From Bacteroidota bacterium (lineage in GTDB: Bacteria > Bacteroidota > Bacteroidia > Chitinophagales > Chitinophagaceae): a DNA stretch of 64,000 nucleotides. Made by a program: the position numbers and the translations under genes. A model generated the notes under the pieces. It had not been told where the DNA came from, did no database searches, and saw nothing but the letters and a program-made list of their open reading frames with translations. Below are positions 43,578 to 52,098 of this stretch, one piece after another; position 1 is the stretch's first letter, and every line of letters begins with the position of its first letter. The stretch is from NCBI GenBank assembly GCA_023430465.1, contig JAEZAM010000034.1, forward strand, positions 1 through 64,000, read 5' to 3'.

Positions 43578-45212
43578 ATGCTACGAAAGATTTCCTGGAT
43601 CATTTTTCTTGTCCTGGTAAGTAATTGGCTGTATGCCGGCCAGCCAGGGCAGACCGACCGGTTGGCCAGGTTCGGCCGGTTCTGGGGATTTCTCAAATAT
43701 TATCATCCCGCGGCAGCCGCAAGTGGAAACTGGGATAGCGCGTGTGTTGCCTGGATACCAAGGATGGAAAAGGCAGAGACATCCACGGAGTTCGCTGATC
43801 TGCTTCGACTTTTTTACCGGCAATTGCCTGCCGCTCAATTGTCGGATACCCCGACGATCGAACGAAACGACTCTACGCGCTGGATATTTACTGTATCCGA
43901 TATCCATGGAATTGGGCTGCCGCCGGATCTGCAGGCTGAATGCAGCAGATTATTTTTGTATCATATACCGGATACGAGTCGCTATGTCACGAACTGGTAC
44001 AAGCAATACCAGTTGGACTTTATCTACCACTCGGAGATTTCTGATCCTCATCCTTTTCCAGCCAAAGCCGACCGATTGCTGGCGCTGTTTCGGTACTGGA
44101 ATACCATTCAATTCTTTTATCCTCATCGGAATAGCATCAGGGATTGGAACCAGGTGTTACGCGCATACATACCGCGCTTCATGAATGTGTCAGACTCCCT
44201 GGCTTATCGCCGGTTGATTCTTGAGCTCGTACACGAGCTTCCTGATGCACATTCGTTTCTCAGAGAAGAGAGTTATGATAAGCGCTACCAGTTTTCGGTA
44301 CCCGTAAAGTTGGTATACCTCGAGGGACGATACATCGTAGGTTCTGTCGTGCCTGGACGCTCGGAACTAAAACGTGGTGATGAGATTCTTTCCATCAACA
44401 ATGCAGGGGTAAAAAATCGAGAGCGGGATCTGAAAAAGGTAGTGACGGGAACAAACCCCGCTTCGCTCCATCGGAACATCGCGCAGGAGTTATTACGGAC
44501 GGGCGACACGATAGTAAGTTTGGAGATAAGACGGGGTAATATGAAACTGCAGCAGGTTGTCCGTCTTTACCGGACTCAAGGGCAGACGCCCGGCGGCATA
44601 AAAACACTCTGGGAGGAAGTGAAGCAGGGCATTTGGTATGTACGGTTTTGTGAAATAACCAGTGTTGATTCACTTCCCTCCCTGTTCAGATCGATACAAA
44701 ACGCGAAGGCGGTGATTTGGGAAATGCGGGGCTATCCCAATTTCAGTGTAACTGTTGCGGTTCAGAAATATCTTTTTCGCCCCGGCACCTGGTTATCGGA
44801 CGAATGGAATGCGTTAGCAGCTTTCCCGGGTAAGTTGAAGAGGGTCAGATCCATAACGCGGGAAGGGATCGACAGCCAACTGTTTTATAAAGGCCCGATG
44901 ATCATATTAGTTGATGAACATACACAGAGCCTGGCAGAGTCTGTTGCGGCATCGCTTCGTACCCGGCCCAATTCCTTTGTCATGGGAAGCCAGACGGCTG
45001 GCACCACCGGTAATATCACCTGGCTCGACCTGCCTGGCAATATACGGGTGAGTTACACAGGGGTGGCCGTGGAAGGGGCGAACAGTAGTTTTCGCCAGGG
45101 AGACGGCGTACGGATCGACCGCCGCATAACCCGGACCAGGAAGAAATTTCTCCAAAGCAACGATTCTGTGCTGGATGAAGTCATCCGGTATGCAGCAATG
45201 GCTAAACCATAA
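43578..45212 (+). CDS. S41-family (C-terminal processing type) secreted peptidase
   Basis: A 544-residue exported serine peptidase-like protein with signal MLRKISWIIFLVLVSNWLYAG. An N-terminal TPR-like helical part (LARFGRFWGFLKYYHPA) typical of Bacteroidota S41 proteins is followed by a PDZ-like domain (RYIVGSVVPGRSELKRGDEILSINN) and the tail-specific protease core. The nucleophile is probably the Ser of DEHTQSLAESVAASL, followed by MGSQTAGTTGN with oxyanion glycine residues. Substrates are unknown. It is divergent from the two-component kinase and may be its target through the shared intergenic palindrome. Confidence 0.88.
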   Translation: MLRKISWIIFLVLVSNWLYAGQPGQTDRLARFGRFWGFLKYYHPAAAASGNWDSACVAWIPRMEKAETSTEFADLLRLFYRQLPAAQLSDTPTIERNDSTRWIFTVSDIHGIGLPPDLQAECSRLFLYHIPDTSRYVTNWYKQYQLDFIYHSEISDPHPFPAKADRLLALFRYWNTIQFFYPHRNSIRDWNQVLRAYIPRFMNVSDSLAYRRLILELVHELPDAHSFLREESYDKRYQFSVPVKLVYLEGRYIVGSVVPGRSELKRGDEILSINNAGVKNRERDLKKVVTGTNPASLHRNIAQELLRTGDTIVSLEIRRGNMKLQQVVRLYRTQGQTPGGIKTLWEEVKQGIWYVRFCEITSVDSLPSLFRSIQNAKAVIWEMRGYPNFSVTVAVQKYLFRPGTWLSDEWNALAAFPGKLKRVRSITREGIDSQLFYKGPMIILVDEHTQSLAESVAASLRTRPNSFVMGSQTAGTTGNITWLDLPGNIRVSYTGVAVEGANSSFRQGDGVRIDRRITRTRKKFLQSNDSVLDEVIRYAAMAKP

Positions 45213-45215
45213 CAA

Positions 45216-45389
45216 ATGAAAAGACTTTTTTCGGGATTGATTCTGCCTCTGCTGATCTTTTTTTGTGTGGGGTTGATGATCAGCATAAAAAATAAGTTGA
45301 TAAGCAATGGGGATAGCAGGGCCCGGCTGGAAGGCGCATACAGTGAATCTCAGCTCATAAAGGCAACGGCATTGGCCAGGCGCAATTAA
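45216..45389 (+). CDS. Small membrane protein (57 residues), unknown
   Basis: An ATG 3 bp after the S41 stop opens a 57-codon frame ending in TAA. The product has a basic start (MKR), a single hydrophobic segment (LFSGLILPLLIFFCVGLMI, about 4-22) and a hydrophilic tail with RLEGAYSESQLIKATALARRN at the C-terminus. It could be a small membrane partner of the peptidase or the remnant of a larger lipid-anchored protein. The tight spacing supports co-transcription; there is no family match to give. Confidence 0.45.
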   Translation: MKRLFSGLILPLLIFFCVGLMISIKNKLISNGDSRARLEGAYSESQLIKATALARRN

Positions 45390-45487
45390 AAGAAATTGGT
45401 TCGTCGCAATGCCCCCCTTTTTTTGTCGATGGCGGCCAACTTTCCATTTACTGGTACTTTGTAGATTTATGGCAGAAAAATCAGCTT

Positions 45488-46150
45488 ATGCGCAAGATCA
45501 TCGTTTCAATGTTCCTGTCAATGGATGGCGTAATACAGGCGCCCGGTGGCCCGGAGGAGGATCGTGCGGGTGGGTTTGAGTGGGGCGGATGGATATTTCA
45601 TTACGAAGATGAGGGGACAAACCGGGCAATGAGTGAATTGCTTTCCCAACCTTTCGATCTTTTGCTTGGTCGCCGCACTTATGAAATATTTGCAGCGCAC
45701 TGGCCTTACCAGGATGATGAGATCGGACGAAAATTTAATCGTATAAAGAAATATGTGGTAGCTACAACCCCTGTGGACACGTCCTGGGAAAATTCCATAC
45801 TTATCAACTGTAATGTGGTTCAGGAGCTGAAGAAGTTAAAAGAAACTGCCGGCCCCGATTTGCTGGTACATGGAAGCAGTGTGCTAGTGCAGGCTTTGCT
45901 CGCCAATGAACTTGTGGATGTACTTCATACCCTGACTTATCCTATAACCATTGGGGCGGGAAAGCGCCTGTTTGATGATGGAACGCAGCCGAGGCAATGG
46001 AAAGTGACGCAGTCTTCGATATCGCCAACGGGTGTTTTCATTGCACGTTATGAGCCGGATGGTAACCTGAACCAGGGTTCATTCATACCGGACAAACCCA
46101 GCGAGGCAGAACTTCGCAGGCGGGAAAGATGGGCAGACGAAAACAGTTAG
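45488..46150 (+). CDS. Dihydrofolate-reductase-like (RibD C-terminal family) protein
   Basis: A 220-residue NADPH-binding protein of the RibD-C/YwjB group: the start MRKIIVSMFLSMDGVIQAPGG matches the family's IVxxxxSLDGVxx, then LLLGRRTYEIFAAHWP and GPDLLVHGSSVLVQALLANELVDVLH follow. The C-terminal TYPITIGAGKRLFDDG closes the fold. Proteins of this group are often orphan reductases next to diverse genes; the substrate is unknown. A 4-bp convergent overlap with the SUKH gene joins the two 3' ends. Confidence 0.9.
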   Translation: MRKIIVSMFLSMDGVIQAPGGPEEDRAGGFEWGGWIFHYEDEGTNRAMSELLSQPFDLLLGRRTYEIFAAHWPYQDDEIGRKFNRIKKYVVATTPVDTSWENSILINCNVVQELKKLKETAGPDLLVHGSSVLVQALLANELVDVLHTLTYPITIGAGKRLFDDGTQPRQWKVTQSSISPTGVFIARYEPDGNLNQGSFIPDKPSEAELRRRERWADENS

Positions 46151-46599
46151 CTCTTTTGCCGCTGTTTTATTTCCTCCGGCCAACCATATAATCCGCCAGG
46201 TTCAGATAGATGGCCTTGAAGCAGGCGGCGCAAAAACTCCTCCAGCGATGTTGTCAGCGTGGTTTCTTCATCATCACTGAAGAATATTTCGTAGTTGTCA
46301 TCGTCAAGTTTCCGGAATACCCAGACGTCTGCGAAGACGGAATGCTCCGCAAAGATGATACAGTCTTTCCCAAAATCGCTATCGGCGAAAATGCTGCGTA
46401 ACTCAACGATGCTGAAGTTGTCTTTTACACAGCGGAACCCATTGCAAATAGAATAGAACTCTTTGAAGTCGGCAGGAAGCCACGACCGGATTTTTGCCTC
46501 AGCTTGTTCTAAGTCGGCTGGCGTGGCGGGCGGATGTATGGTAACGCCAGTCTCCTTGTGTTTTAGTTCAATAGCAGTGATCAATTCGGTGAGTGTCAT
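46147..46599 (-). CDS. SMI1/KNR4 (SUKH-1) domain protein
   Basis: A 150-residue cytoplasmic protein with a SUKH-1 fold: PPATPADLEQAEAKIRSWLPADFKEFYSICNG is the family hallmark, followed by strand and helix segments ending GLYGWPEEIKQRQ. SUKH proteins are frequent immunity proteins for polymorphic toxins. No toxin or secretion gene is adjacent; instead it follows the metallo-hydrolase gene by 4 bp on the same strand, so an operonic pair is likely. It could be an orphan immunity gene or a regulatory scaffold. Confidence 0.85.
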   Translation of the reverse strand: MTLTELITAIELKHKETGVTIHPPATPADLEQAEAKIRSWLPADFKEFYSICNGFRCVKDNFSIVELRSIFADSDFGKDCIIFAEHSVFADVWVFRKLDDDNYEIFFSDDEETTLTTSLEEFLRRLLQGHLSEPGGLYGWPEEIKQRQKS

Positions 46600-46603
46600 T
46601 TGA

Positions 46604-47734
46604 TCAATTTGCGTGTGATGATTGATTATTTACCGGCCCGGCTTCCGAATCGCTCCACCATTCCGGAAAAACCTGGCTGTAATTATTGAGGTCAACCGGC
46701 TCGCCGATCATGGGTGTGAGGAGCGGGATGTTATATGATTCATTCAGCCGGATCATTTCTTTCAAGGGCTCATCCCAGTCGTGCATGGCTTGTGCATACT
46801 TCATCGAATGTACGGGTATGATGCGTTTTGCCTGCAGGTCTTTGGCGGCCTGGAGATTTTCTCCGGGAAGGAAATGAATGGCTTTCCAGGCTTCGTTATA
46901 CTGCCCATTCTCAAGAATGGCCAGATCTATAGGGCCGTGGAGGTCACCGATTTCCCTGAAATGCACATCGTAGCCACTATCGCCACCGAGGTAGATCTTC
47001 CGCGTGGGAGTCTGCAGGAGGAAGGACATCCACAGAGTTTGATCGCGTTTGAAACTGCGGCCGGAAAAATGACGTGCTGTCAATCCATGCACGATGATGT
47101 TGTTGTCGATGGAAATGGATGTATCCCAATCCATCTCGGTTATTTTTTGCGGGGCATATCCCCATTTCTCCAGGTGGGCACCAACGCCAAGGCCGGTGAT
47201 AACGTTCTTCACTTTTCCCTGTATCCTGGAGACAGTTGGATAATCCAGGTGATCGTAGTGATCGTGGGTAATGAAGAGATAGTCGATGGGCGGCAGGTCA
47301 TCCGGAGTATAGATGTCCGTTCCTTTGAACGCGCGGTTGGCGCCGGGGATGGGGGAGGCGTAGCGGCTGAGAACGGGATCGATGAGCAGGGTCAGCCCAT
47401 CGAGTCGGATAAGGTAAGAGGAGTGACCCAGCCATACGAACCAGTCGCCGGCCGGCAATTTGTTAAGATCAGTATGGATAGCAGGTACGGGTTGTGCGGG
47501 TTTTGACCGGGGCCGTTTTTTAAAAAGGAAATCCAGGATGATCTGGGCCATGGAAAAGCCTTCTGTCAGCGGGGGTGTAGTGGACCGGTTGACGAAAGAG
47601 CCGTTCTTGAAATTGGATGATTGAAGGATGGCTTCGCGTCGGCGGCCGGTGGCGGTTGCGCCAAAGAGGGGTCGGCGGAGATAGAGGAATACGAGGGCAA
47701 CGAGTGCGAGTAGGATGGAGAGAAAGGCGATCAT
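46604..47734 (-). CDS. MBL-fold metallo-hydrolase (NAPE-PLD/UlaG-like)
   Basis: A 376-residue protein from ATG 47734 with one N-terminal membrane helix (MIAFLSILLALVALVFLYL). The metallo-beta-lactamase fold carries FITHDHYDHLD (HxHxDH metal site), a later metal ligand in IYLGGDSGYD and another in IIPVHSMKYAQ. WFVWLGHSSYLIRLDGLTLLIDPVLSRYASPIPG is typical of the group related to N-acylphosphatidylethanolamine phospholipase D and lactonase-like proteins. A membrane-associated phosphodiesterase or lactonase role is plausible. The TTG four codons upstream is a poorer start. Confidence 0.88.
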   Translation of the reverse strand: MIAFLSILLALVALVFLYLRRPLFGATATGRRREAILQSSNFKNGSFVNRSTTPPLTEGFSMAQIILDFLFKKRPRSKPAQPVPAIHTDLNKLPAGDWFVWLGHSSYLIRLDGLTLLIDPVLSRYASPIPGANRAFKGTDIYTPDDLPPIDYLFITHDHYDHLDYPTVSRIQGKVKNVITGLGVGAHLEKWGYAPQKITEMDWDTSISIDNNIIVHGLTARHFSGRSFKRDQTLWMSFLLQTPTRKIYLGGDSGYDVHFREIGDLHGPIDLAILENGQYNEAWKAIHFLPGENLQAAKDLQAKRIIPVHSMKYAQAMHDWDEPLKEMIRLNESYNIPLLTPMIGEPVDLNNYSQVFPEWWSDSEAGPVNNQSSHAN

Positions 47735-47865
47735 AATGCAGGGCAAGGTTAGCTTTTTTTTGGGGAAAACGGCAGTGGATTAGGCGGGCAGGGTGGAAAT
47801 GCCGGTAAGTGGAAATGCGGGAGCGGGAGCGGCGGGGGGAAACGTATAATTATGGGAGGGAATGG

Positions 47866-47873
47866 TATTTTTG
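47866..47873 (+). promoter_or_regulatory. Promoter -7 box for marC (TATTTTTG)
   Basis: An exact TAnnTTTG match lies 12 bp before the marC ATG at 47886. No TTG at the -33 distance was found. Confidence 0.45.
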
Positions 47874-47885
47874 TAAAAACCACCC

Positions 47886-48467
47886 ATGGAAAGTATAGAA
47901 ATCAAGTCGTTATTAACGGTCACGTTCACGTTGTTTGCGGTCATCGATATCATAGGCTCGGTGCCGATCCTTATTTCGCTGAAACAGAAGATGGGCGGGA
48001 TGAAGGAATGGCGGGCAACGCTGATATCGGGAGGGTTCATGATATTATTTTTATATATCGGTGAGCCGTTTTTGCAATTGCTGGGGTTGGATATTGGTTC
48101 TTTTGCGGTGGGCGGGTCGATCGTGATCTTTATATTGGGGTTGGAGATGGTGTTGGGGATTGAGTTTTTCAAGGGCGATGGGGATGTGAAGACGGCGACG
48201 GTGGTGCCGATTGCGTTTCCGCTGATAGCCGGGTCGGGTACGTTGACGACGATCATGTCGCTGAAGGCGAATTATAATATAACGACGTTGCTGATCGCGA
48301 TTTTGATCAACCTGGTGATCATCTATTTGGTGTTGAAATCGTTGGGGGTGATAGCAAAATTTCTCGGCCCGGCGGGTTTGATGGCGGTAAGAAAGTTTTT
48401 TGGCGTAATATTGCTCGCTATTGCCGTCAAGATCTTCGCGAGCAATGCTCCCGGCCTGATACATTAG
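47886..48467 (+). CDS. MarC-family membrane protein
   Basis: A 193-residue protein with six membrane segments of the MarC family. Start MESIEIKSLLTVTFTLFAVIDIIGSVPILISLK and the conserved FPLIAGSGTLTTIMSLKA loop plus the closing GLMAVRKFFGVILLAIAVKIF match the family. Function is unsettled; a role in amino-acid or small-molecule export has been proposed for some members. It ends 28 bp before tRNA-Arg. Confidence 0.92.
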   Translation: MESIEIKSLLTVTFTLFAVIDIIGSVPILISLKQKMGGMKEWRATLISGGFMILFLYIGEPFLQLLGLDIGSFAVGGSIVIFILGLEMVLGIEFFKGDGDVKTATVVPIAFPLIAGSGTLTTIMSLKANYNITTLLIAILINLVIIYLVLKSLGVIAKFLGPAGLMAVRKFFGVILLAIAVKIFASNAPGLIH

Positions 48468-48495
48468 GTGTGTGGAGGGCGAAAAAGGCGGTTTT

Positions 48496-48570
48496 GGCCT
48501 CGTAGTACAATGGATAGTATAAGAGTTTCCGAAGCTCCAGATACAGGTTCGATTCCTGTCGAGGCTACCA
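48496..48570 (+). tRNA. tRNA-Arg (anticodon CCG), CCA encoded
   Basis: The acceptor GGCCTCG (48496-48502) pairs with CGAGGCT (48560-48566), the first pair being G-T. A D arm (GTAC/GTAT), an anticodon loop TTCCGAA with anticodon CCG, a T arm (ACAGG TTCGATT CCTGT), discriminator A and encoded CCA are all present. The anticodon stem has one A-C mismatch at its outer pair and a T-G wobble at its inner pair. The gene's 3' end is also the boundary of the recombinase remnant and island. Confidence 0.93.
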
Positions 48571-48609
48571 AACCGGAATTTTTGAAAATCACTTCAGAAA
48601 TTCCGGTTT
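48570..48609 (+). terminator. Long hairpin immediately downstream of tRNA-Arg
   Basis: AAACCGGAATTT (48570-48581) pairs perfectly with AAATTCCGGTTT (48598-48609); TGAA/TTCA inside extends it to about 17 pairs with one wobble. A T-rich run follows. It starts on the last base of the encoded CCA and overlaps the recombinase remnant's C-terminal codons. Confidence 0.75.
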
Positions 48610-49970
48610 CTTTTTCCTCTAAAACGCCCTTCTGACGGGCAATCAGCGCAAATAGTGAATTGATTCTTGTGGTTCGAGTTTCGCCTTTTTTCTTAGAAAA
48701 GTAAATTCCTTCGGGAAAGATGGTTTGTTGCAGCTCTTGTTTCCTCTTGTAATCGCTGGAAGCCCACAGGGACGGGAGTTCTACGAGAAAATCAAGTGAG
48801 CGGTCTATGTATTTTTCAAGGTTCGAGTTAGTGAATGGGGTCATCTTAACCATTGCCTCCAGTTCCTCCCTTTCTTTGCGAAACTTAGCCGAGAACTTTT
48901 CGTACAGATCAGCCTTGATTTCCTCATTAATGAAGCGTTCTTCCAGCCGTTCAATCTTGTCCTCTAGTTCTTTGGACTTGAGCTTGTATTGTTGCAAATG
49001 CTCTTCTCTTTCCGTATTCAGTGCCGTATAGATTTTCTTTAGCTGAAGTTTGAATGGTCAACATCTTCTTGGGTAAGGTTCAATTCATTCAGGATTGCTT
49101 CAAAAAGAGAGTGGAGTTGTTTGGCGCTTACATTGCAAGAGCACTGGCTGCCGTGGTTACATTTGTAATAATAAAGTCCTTTCTTTTTTACAATATACCC
49201 CCTGAGGTACTCTTTACAGCTCTCGCACTTAAAGAACAGCTTTAGCGGCAGGTTTTCATTCATGGGGTTTGCCTTGTAGCCATGTGGAATTTTCGACTTT
49301 TCGGCATTTGCTTTTAGAAATAACTCTTTTGAAACAAGCTTTTCATGCTTGCCTTCAACCATTTCACCATCCAGCAGAGAATGAGACAACAACCCACAGT
49401 AAAAGGCATTTTGCAGGATTTCACTCATGCGCTGATGGGAAACTCTTAATCCTTGTGTTTCCAGGCGCTTAATAATCTCTACCATTGAAATGCCTTCATT
49501 GGCTTTCCAAAGGAAGGCTTTACGAAGCAGTTTGCCTTTCTCATTAATGACAATAGACTTTTCACTATTAATGGTGACATTATCATAACCCAACGGTGCG
49601 CCACAGGGCCAAATGCCTTGCAGAAGTTTTTCTTTCATACCGGCAATGGTTTTTTGACGTCTTAGGTCATTATCGTACTGGCTGAAAAGAAAAAGAATGT
49701 TTTGTTGAAGCACCCCTGCCGGGTTATTGGTATCAATGGGCTGAGTTACAGATACGATTTGGATACCCAAATCCCGAAGTTGGCGGGAAAGCCAAATGGC
49801 ATTGTCCCCTGTACGGCTAAAGCGATCAAGGCTATAAACAATTATCTTTAAAGAGGATAGCTTTTGCTTCTTACAGTATTCAATTAGTTTTTTAAACTCC
49901 TTTCGTTCATCACTGGCTGCGGATTCGTAGGTGCCACCGAAATACGAAAGGATGTTATAGCCAGTCTTTT

Positions 49971-50537
49971 AATTCGGATACTTCCAGCCACACAACACAT
50001 ATCACCACCGATAATAATGCTAGTGGTCAAAACCACATGAAGGCCATGCACGATGCTATGGATAATAGTATGCAACAGATGCATAGTATGAAACCCACGG
50101 GAGACCCAGACTATGATTTTGCCATGATGATGAAACACCACCATCAGGGTGCTATTGACATGGCTATATCTGAAGTGGCAGGCGGTACTGATGAGGAAAT
50201 GAAACAAATGGCTCAGAAGATGATTGATGAGCAACAAAAGGAAAATGCCCAATTTGATCAGTTTATGCAGGGAAAGCAGCCAACCGGCAACTCCGACTAC
50301 GGACAAAGGACTATGGGCATGATGACACCCATGAGTGATATAAAAATGGAAAGTAGCTCACTCGATGCTATGTTTGCCAGCATGATGATACCCCACCACC
50401 AGGATGCGGTTAAGATGGCGCAGGAATACCTGAAAGTGGGAAAAAACGAAGAATTGAAGAAGGTAGCACGAAGCATTTCAGAAACACAGCCTAAAGAAAT
50501 TCAGGAGCTGCAGAACTGGATCGCAAATCATAAATAG
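49971..50537 (+). pseudogene. DUF305 metal-tolerance protein, 5'-truncated
   Basis: The domain from ATG 50037 onward is a complete DUF305: two copies of the His/Met metal-binding half (AMMMKHHHQGAIDMAISEV and ASMMIPHHQDAVKMAQEYL). These proteins are normally exported lipoproteins. Here the frame is open upstream (NSDTSSHTTHITTDNNASGQNH, resembling the post-lipobox linker of relatives) but the signal peptide is gone; upstream of about 49971 the frame runs through the antisense of the recombinase with no start. Only a cytoplasmic version starting at ATG 50037 could be made. The 5' end was probably lost in the same rearrangement that truncated the recombinase. Confidence 0.75.
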
Positions 50538-50603
50538 CCATCAATACCAATATTTTATAAAACCTTTCCAAAATTGTATAAAATGGTTCAGAATTAAAAT
50601 TTA

Positions 50604-50611
50604 TACCTTTG
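50604..50611 (+). promoter_or_regulatory. Promoter -7 box (TACCTTTG) for the island's first intact gene
   Basis: An exact TAnnTTTG match lies 10 bp before the GTG at 50622. The upstream AT-rich stretch contains TTTTATAAAA and a second TATAAAA, but no clear -33 TTG at normal spacing, hinting at activator dependence. Confidence 0.5.
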
Positions 50612-50621
50612 CAGCTAAGCT

Positions 50622-51020
50622 GTGAAGAAGTTTTTTGCAACCATATTAGCCGTTCTGTACTTAGCTACTACCACGGGAGCTACGGTTCACATGCATTACT
50701 GCATGAATAAATTGGTTGAATTAAACTTGTGGCATAGTGAAAAAGACCAGTGCGGCAACTGCGGCATGGAAAAGAGCCAGCAAACTGATAACGGTTGCTG
50801 CAAAGATGAACACAAGCAGGTAAAGCTCGAAAATGATCATTACAAATCCGGCGTTGCTTTTCAGGCGATTCAATTAACGGCAATAGCCTTACCTGTATAT
50901 TTTAATCAAATTCCACCTGTAACATTTTCTACCGTTACAGAAGAAAACCCCAGGAGCCATGCTCCACCCCGAAGTTGCGGCTTAGCCATCTACAAACGCA
51001 ACTGCGTTTTCCGAATTTAA
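50622..51020 (+). CDS. HYC_CC_PP family protein
   Basis: A 132-residue exported small protein starting at GTG 50622 (signal MKKFFATILAVLYLATTTGA). The family's naming motifs are all present: the HYC of HMHYCMNKLVE, the CC of NGCCKDEHKQ and the PP of NQIPPVTF, plus the DQCGNCGM motif with two further Cys. The clustered Cys and His suggest metal binding in the periplasm; it usually sits with copper genes. It is followed by an imperfect hairpin. Confidence 0.8.
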   Translation: MKKFFATILAVLYLATTTGATVHMHYCMNKLVELNLWHSEKDQCGNCGMEKSQQTDNGCCKDEHKQVKLENDHYKSGVAFQAIQLTAIALPVYFNQIPPVTFSTVTEENPRSHAPPRSCGLAIYKRNCVFRI

Positions 51021-51038
51021 ACACCTGCACTTACATGT

Positions 51039-51063
51039 AGCCGGGCAATGTTTGCCGGGCTTT
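51039..51063 (+). terminator. Imperfect terminator-like hairpin
   Basis: AGCCGGGCA (51039-51047) pairs with TGCCGGGCT (51053-51061) with one G-G mismatch, followed only by TTTC. It may attenuate transcription between HYC_CC_PP and the HMA gene. Confidence 0.35.
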
Positions 51064-51114
51064 CTGCATTTCCATATTCTCATTACTCCAATTATTGGTT
51101 CTAAATATACTATC

Positions 51115-51462
51115 ATGAAATCATTCAGGTTCATGCTCATTGCAGCATGTATGTTCGCATCCACTTCTTTATTTTCTCAAACATCAGAATTTAAAACAGA
51201 CACCATTAAAGTTTCGGGTGAATGTGGCATGTGTAAAAACCGTATTCAAAAAGCCTTAAAGCATGATGGAATTTCAACGGCATCATGGGATGGTGAAAAA
51301 AAACTTTTAGTTGTTTCTTATAATCCTGCCAAAATCAGTAACGATGACATTCAAAAGAAAGTTGCAGCAGTAGGGCACGATACTGAAAAATACAAAGCTG
51401 AGGATGTGGTGTATAATAAACTGCCGGGTTGCTGCAAATACGAAAGAAAAGAAAACAATTAA
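51115..51462 (+). CDS. Periplasmic heavy-metal-associated (HMA) domain protein
   Basis: A 115-residue exported protein from ATG 51115 (signal MKSFRFMLIAACMFASTSLFSQ). The HMA fold carries the metal-binding loop GECGMCKNRIQKAL (CxxC), then KKLLVVSYNPAKISNDDIQKKVAAVGHDTE as in other HMA domains. A second Cys pair near the end (LPGCCKYERK) may add a binding site. It probably shuttles a soft metal ion in the periplasm to the efflux system. A longer upstream frame is not used, since the signal starts at 51115. Confidence 0.88.
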   Translation: MKSFRFMLIAACMFASTSLFSQTSEFKTDTIKVSGECGMCKNRIQKALKHDGISTASWDGEKKLLVVSYNPAKISNDDIQKKVAAVGHDTEKYKAEDVVYNKLPGCCKYERKENN

Positions 51463-51479
51463 CCATTAAAATGACTATT

Positions 51480-52088
51480 ATGAAACACTTTATATTATCC
51501 CTGCTTGTATCCTTCGCTTTTGCAAGCTGCGCTAATGAAGGAAAGGACGAACATTCAAACCACGATAAAACTAAAGCAGCCGAAACGACAACCACGGCAA
51601 CTGACGACCTCAAAGAGATAAAGCCTGCTTTCGCTAACCTTGATGCTTCCGTCTCCTCTCATATAAAAGAAGTATTCGACCATTATATCCATGTAAAAAC
51701 GGCTTTGGTGAACAGCAATCCTGAAGAAGCCAAAAATGGAGCAAATACTTTGCTGCAAGTCATTAAAGGCTTCGACAAATCGCTGTTGCCGAGTGAGCAA
51801 AAATCGGCATATGATAAGAGCGTCAGCAGCCTTCGGACATCTGCAAGCAACATAGCCGCTGCCAATGAAATAGAAAAGCAGCGGGAACATTTTGCTGCAT
51901 TGTCTACTGAGGCTTATGAATTGGCCAAGTCCTTTGGTGCCGGCAAAACAGTTTATCATGAGCATTGCCCAATGGCTTTGAATGATAAAGGAGCTATGTG
52001 GTTGAGCGAAAGCAAAGAAGTAAAGAACCCATACTACGGTGAGAAGATGCTGAATTGCGGTACAGTGGAAGAAATAATAGAAAAGTAA
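51480..52088 (+). CDS. DUF3347 lipoprotein
   Basis: A 202-residue lipoprotein from ATG 51480 (MKHFILSLLVSFAFASC, lipobox Cys17); ATG 51471 adds three residues. DUF3347 is a helical domain often found with or fused to copper-efflux adaptors. The segment SVSSHIKEVFDHYIHVKTALVNSNPEEAK is typical. A C-terminal metal-binding-like part reads VYHEHCPMALNDKGAMWLSE and KMLNCGTVEEII, with Cys, His and Met residues. It is 17 bp after the HMA gene and 10 bp before the RND pump, so it is part of the same operon. Confidence 0.85.
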   Translation: MKHFILSLLVSFAFASCANEGKDEHSNHDKTKAAETTTTATDDLKEIKPAFANLDASVSSHIKEVFDHYIHVKTALVNSNPEEAKNGANTLLQVIKGFDKSLLPSEQKSAYDKSVSSLRTSASNIAAANEIEKQREHFAALSTEAYELAKSFGAGKTVYHEHCPMALNDKGAMWLSESKEVKNPYYGEKMLNCGTVEEIIEK

Positions 52089-52098
52089 ATCACTATAA

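Larger units (their letters stand above)
48464..49968 (-). pseudogene. Large serine recombinase remnant, doubly broken
   Basis: Translation from 49968 to 49039 on the minus strand gives a recombinase lacking its first part: it starts at KTGYNILSYFGGTYES, continues IIVYSLDRFSRTGDNAIWLS, the QYDNDLRRQKTI recombinase region and a zinc ribbon (FFKCESCKEYL...CNHGSQCSC). The N-terminal stretch with the catalytic Ser is absent, and no start codon is available; a stop lies just upstream at 49969-49971. At about 49050 one T seems to be missing (CATTC where the frame needs CATTTC), after which the coiled-coil C-terminus (ELEDKIERLEERFINEE) continues in another frame. The tail (VASTGIEPVSGASETL) is only the antisense of tRNA-Arg, showing that the original stop was lost at the tRNA junction. 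Confidence 0.85.

Noticed and set aside
48464..48570. C-terminal VASTGIEPVSGASETL extension of the recombinase as protein
   Set aside because: It is the antisense translation of tRNA-Arg and not an original part of the recombinase.
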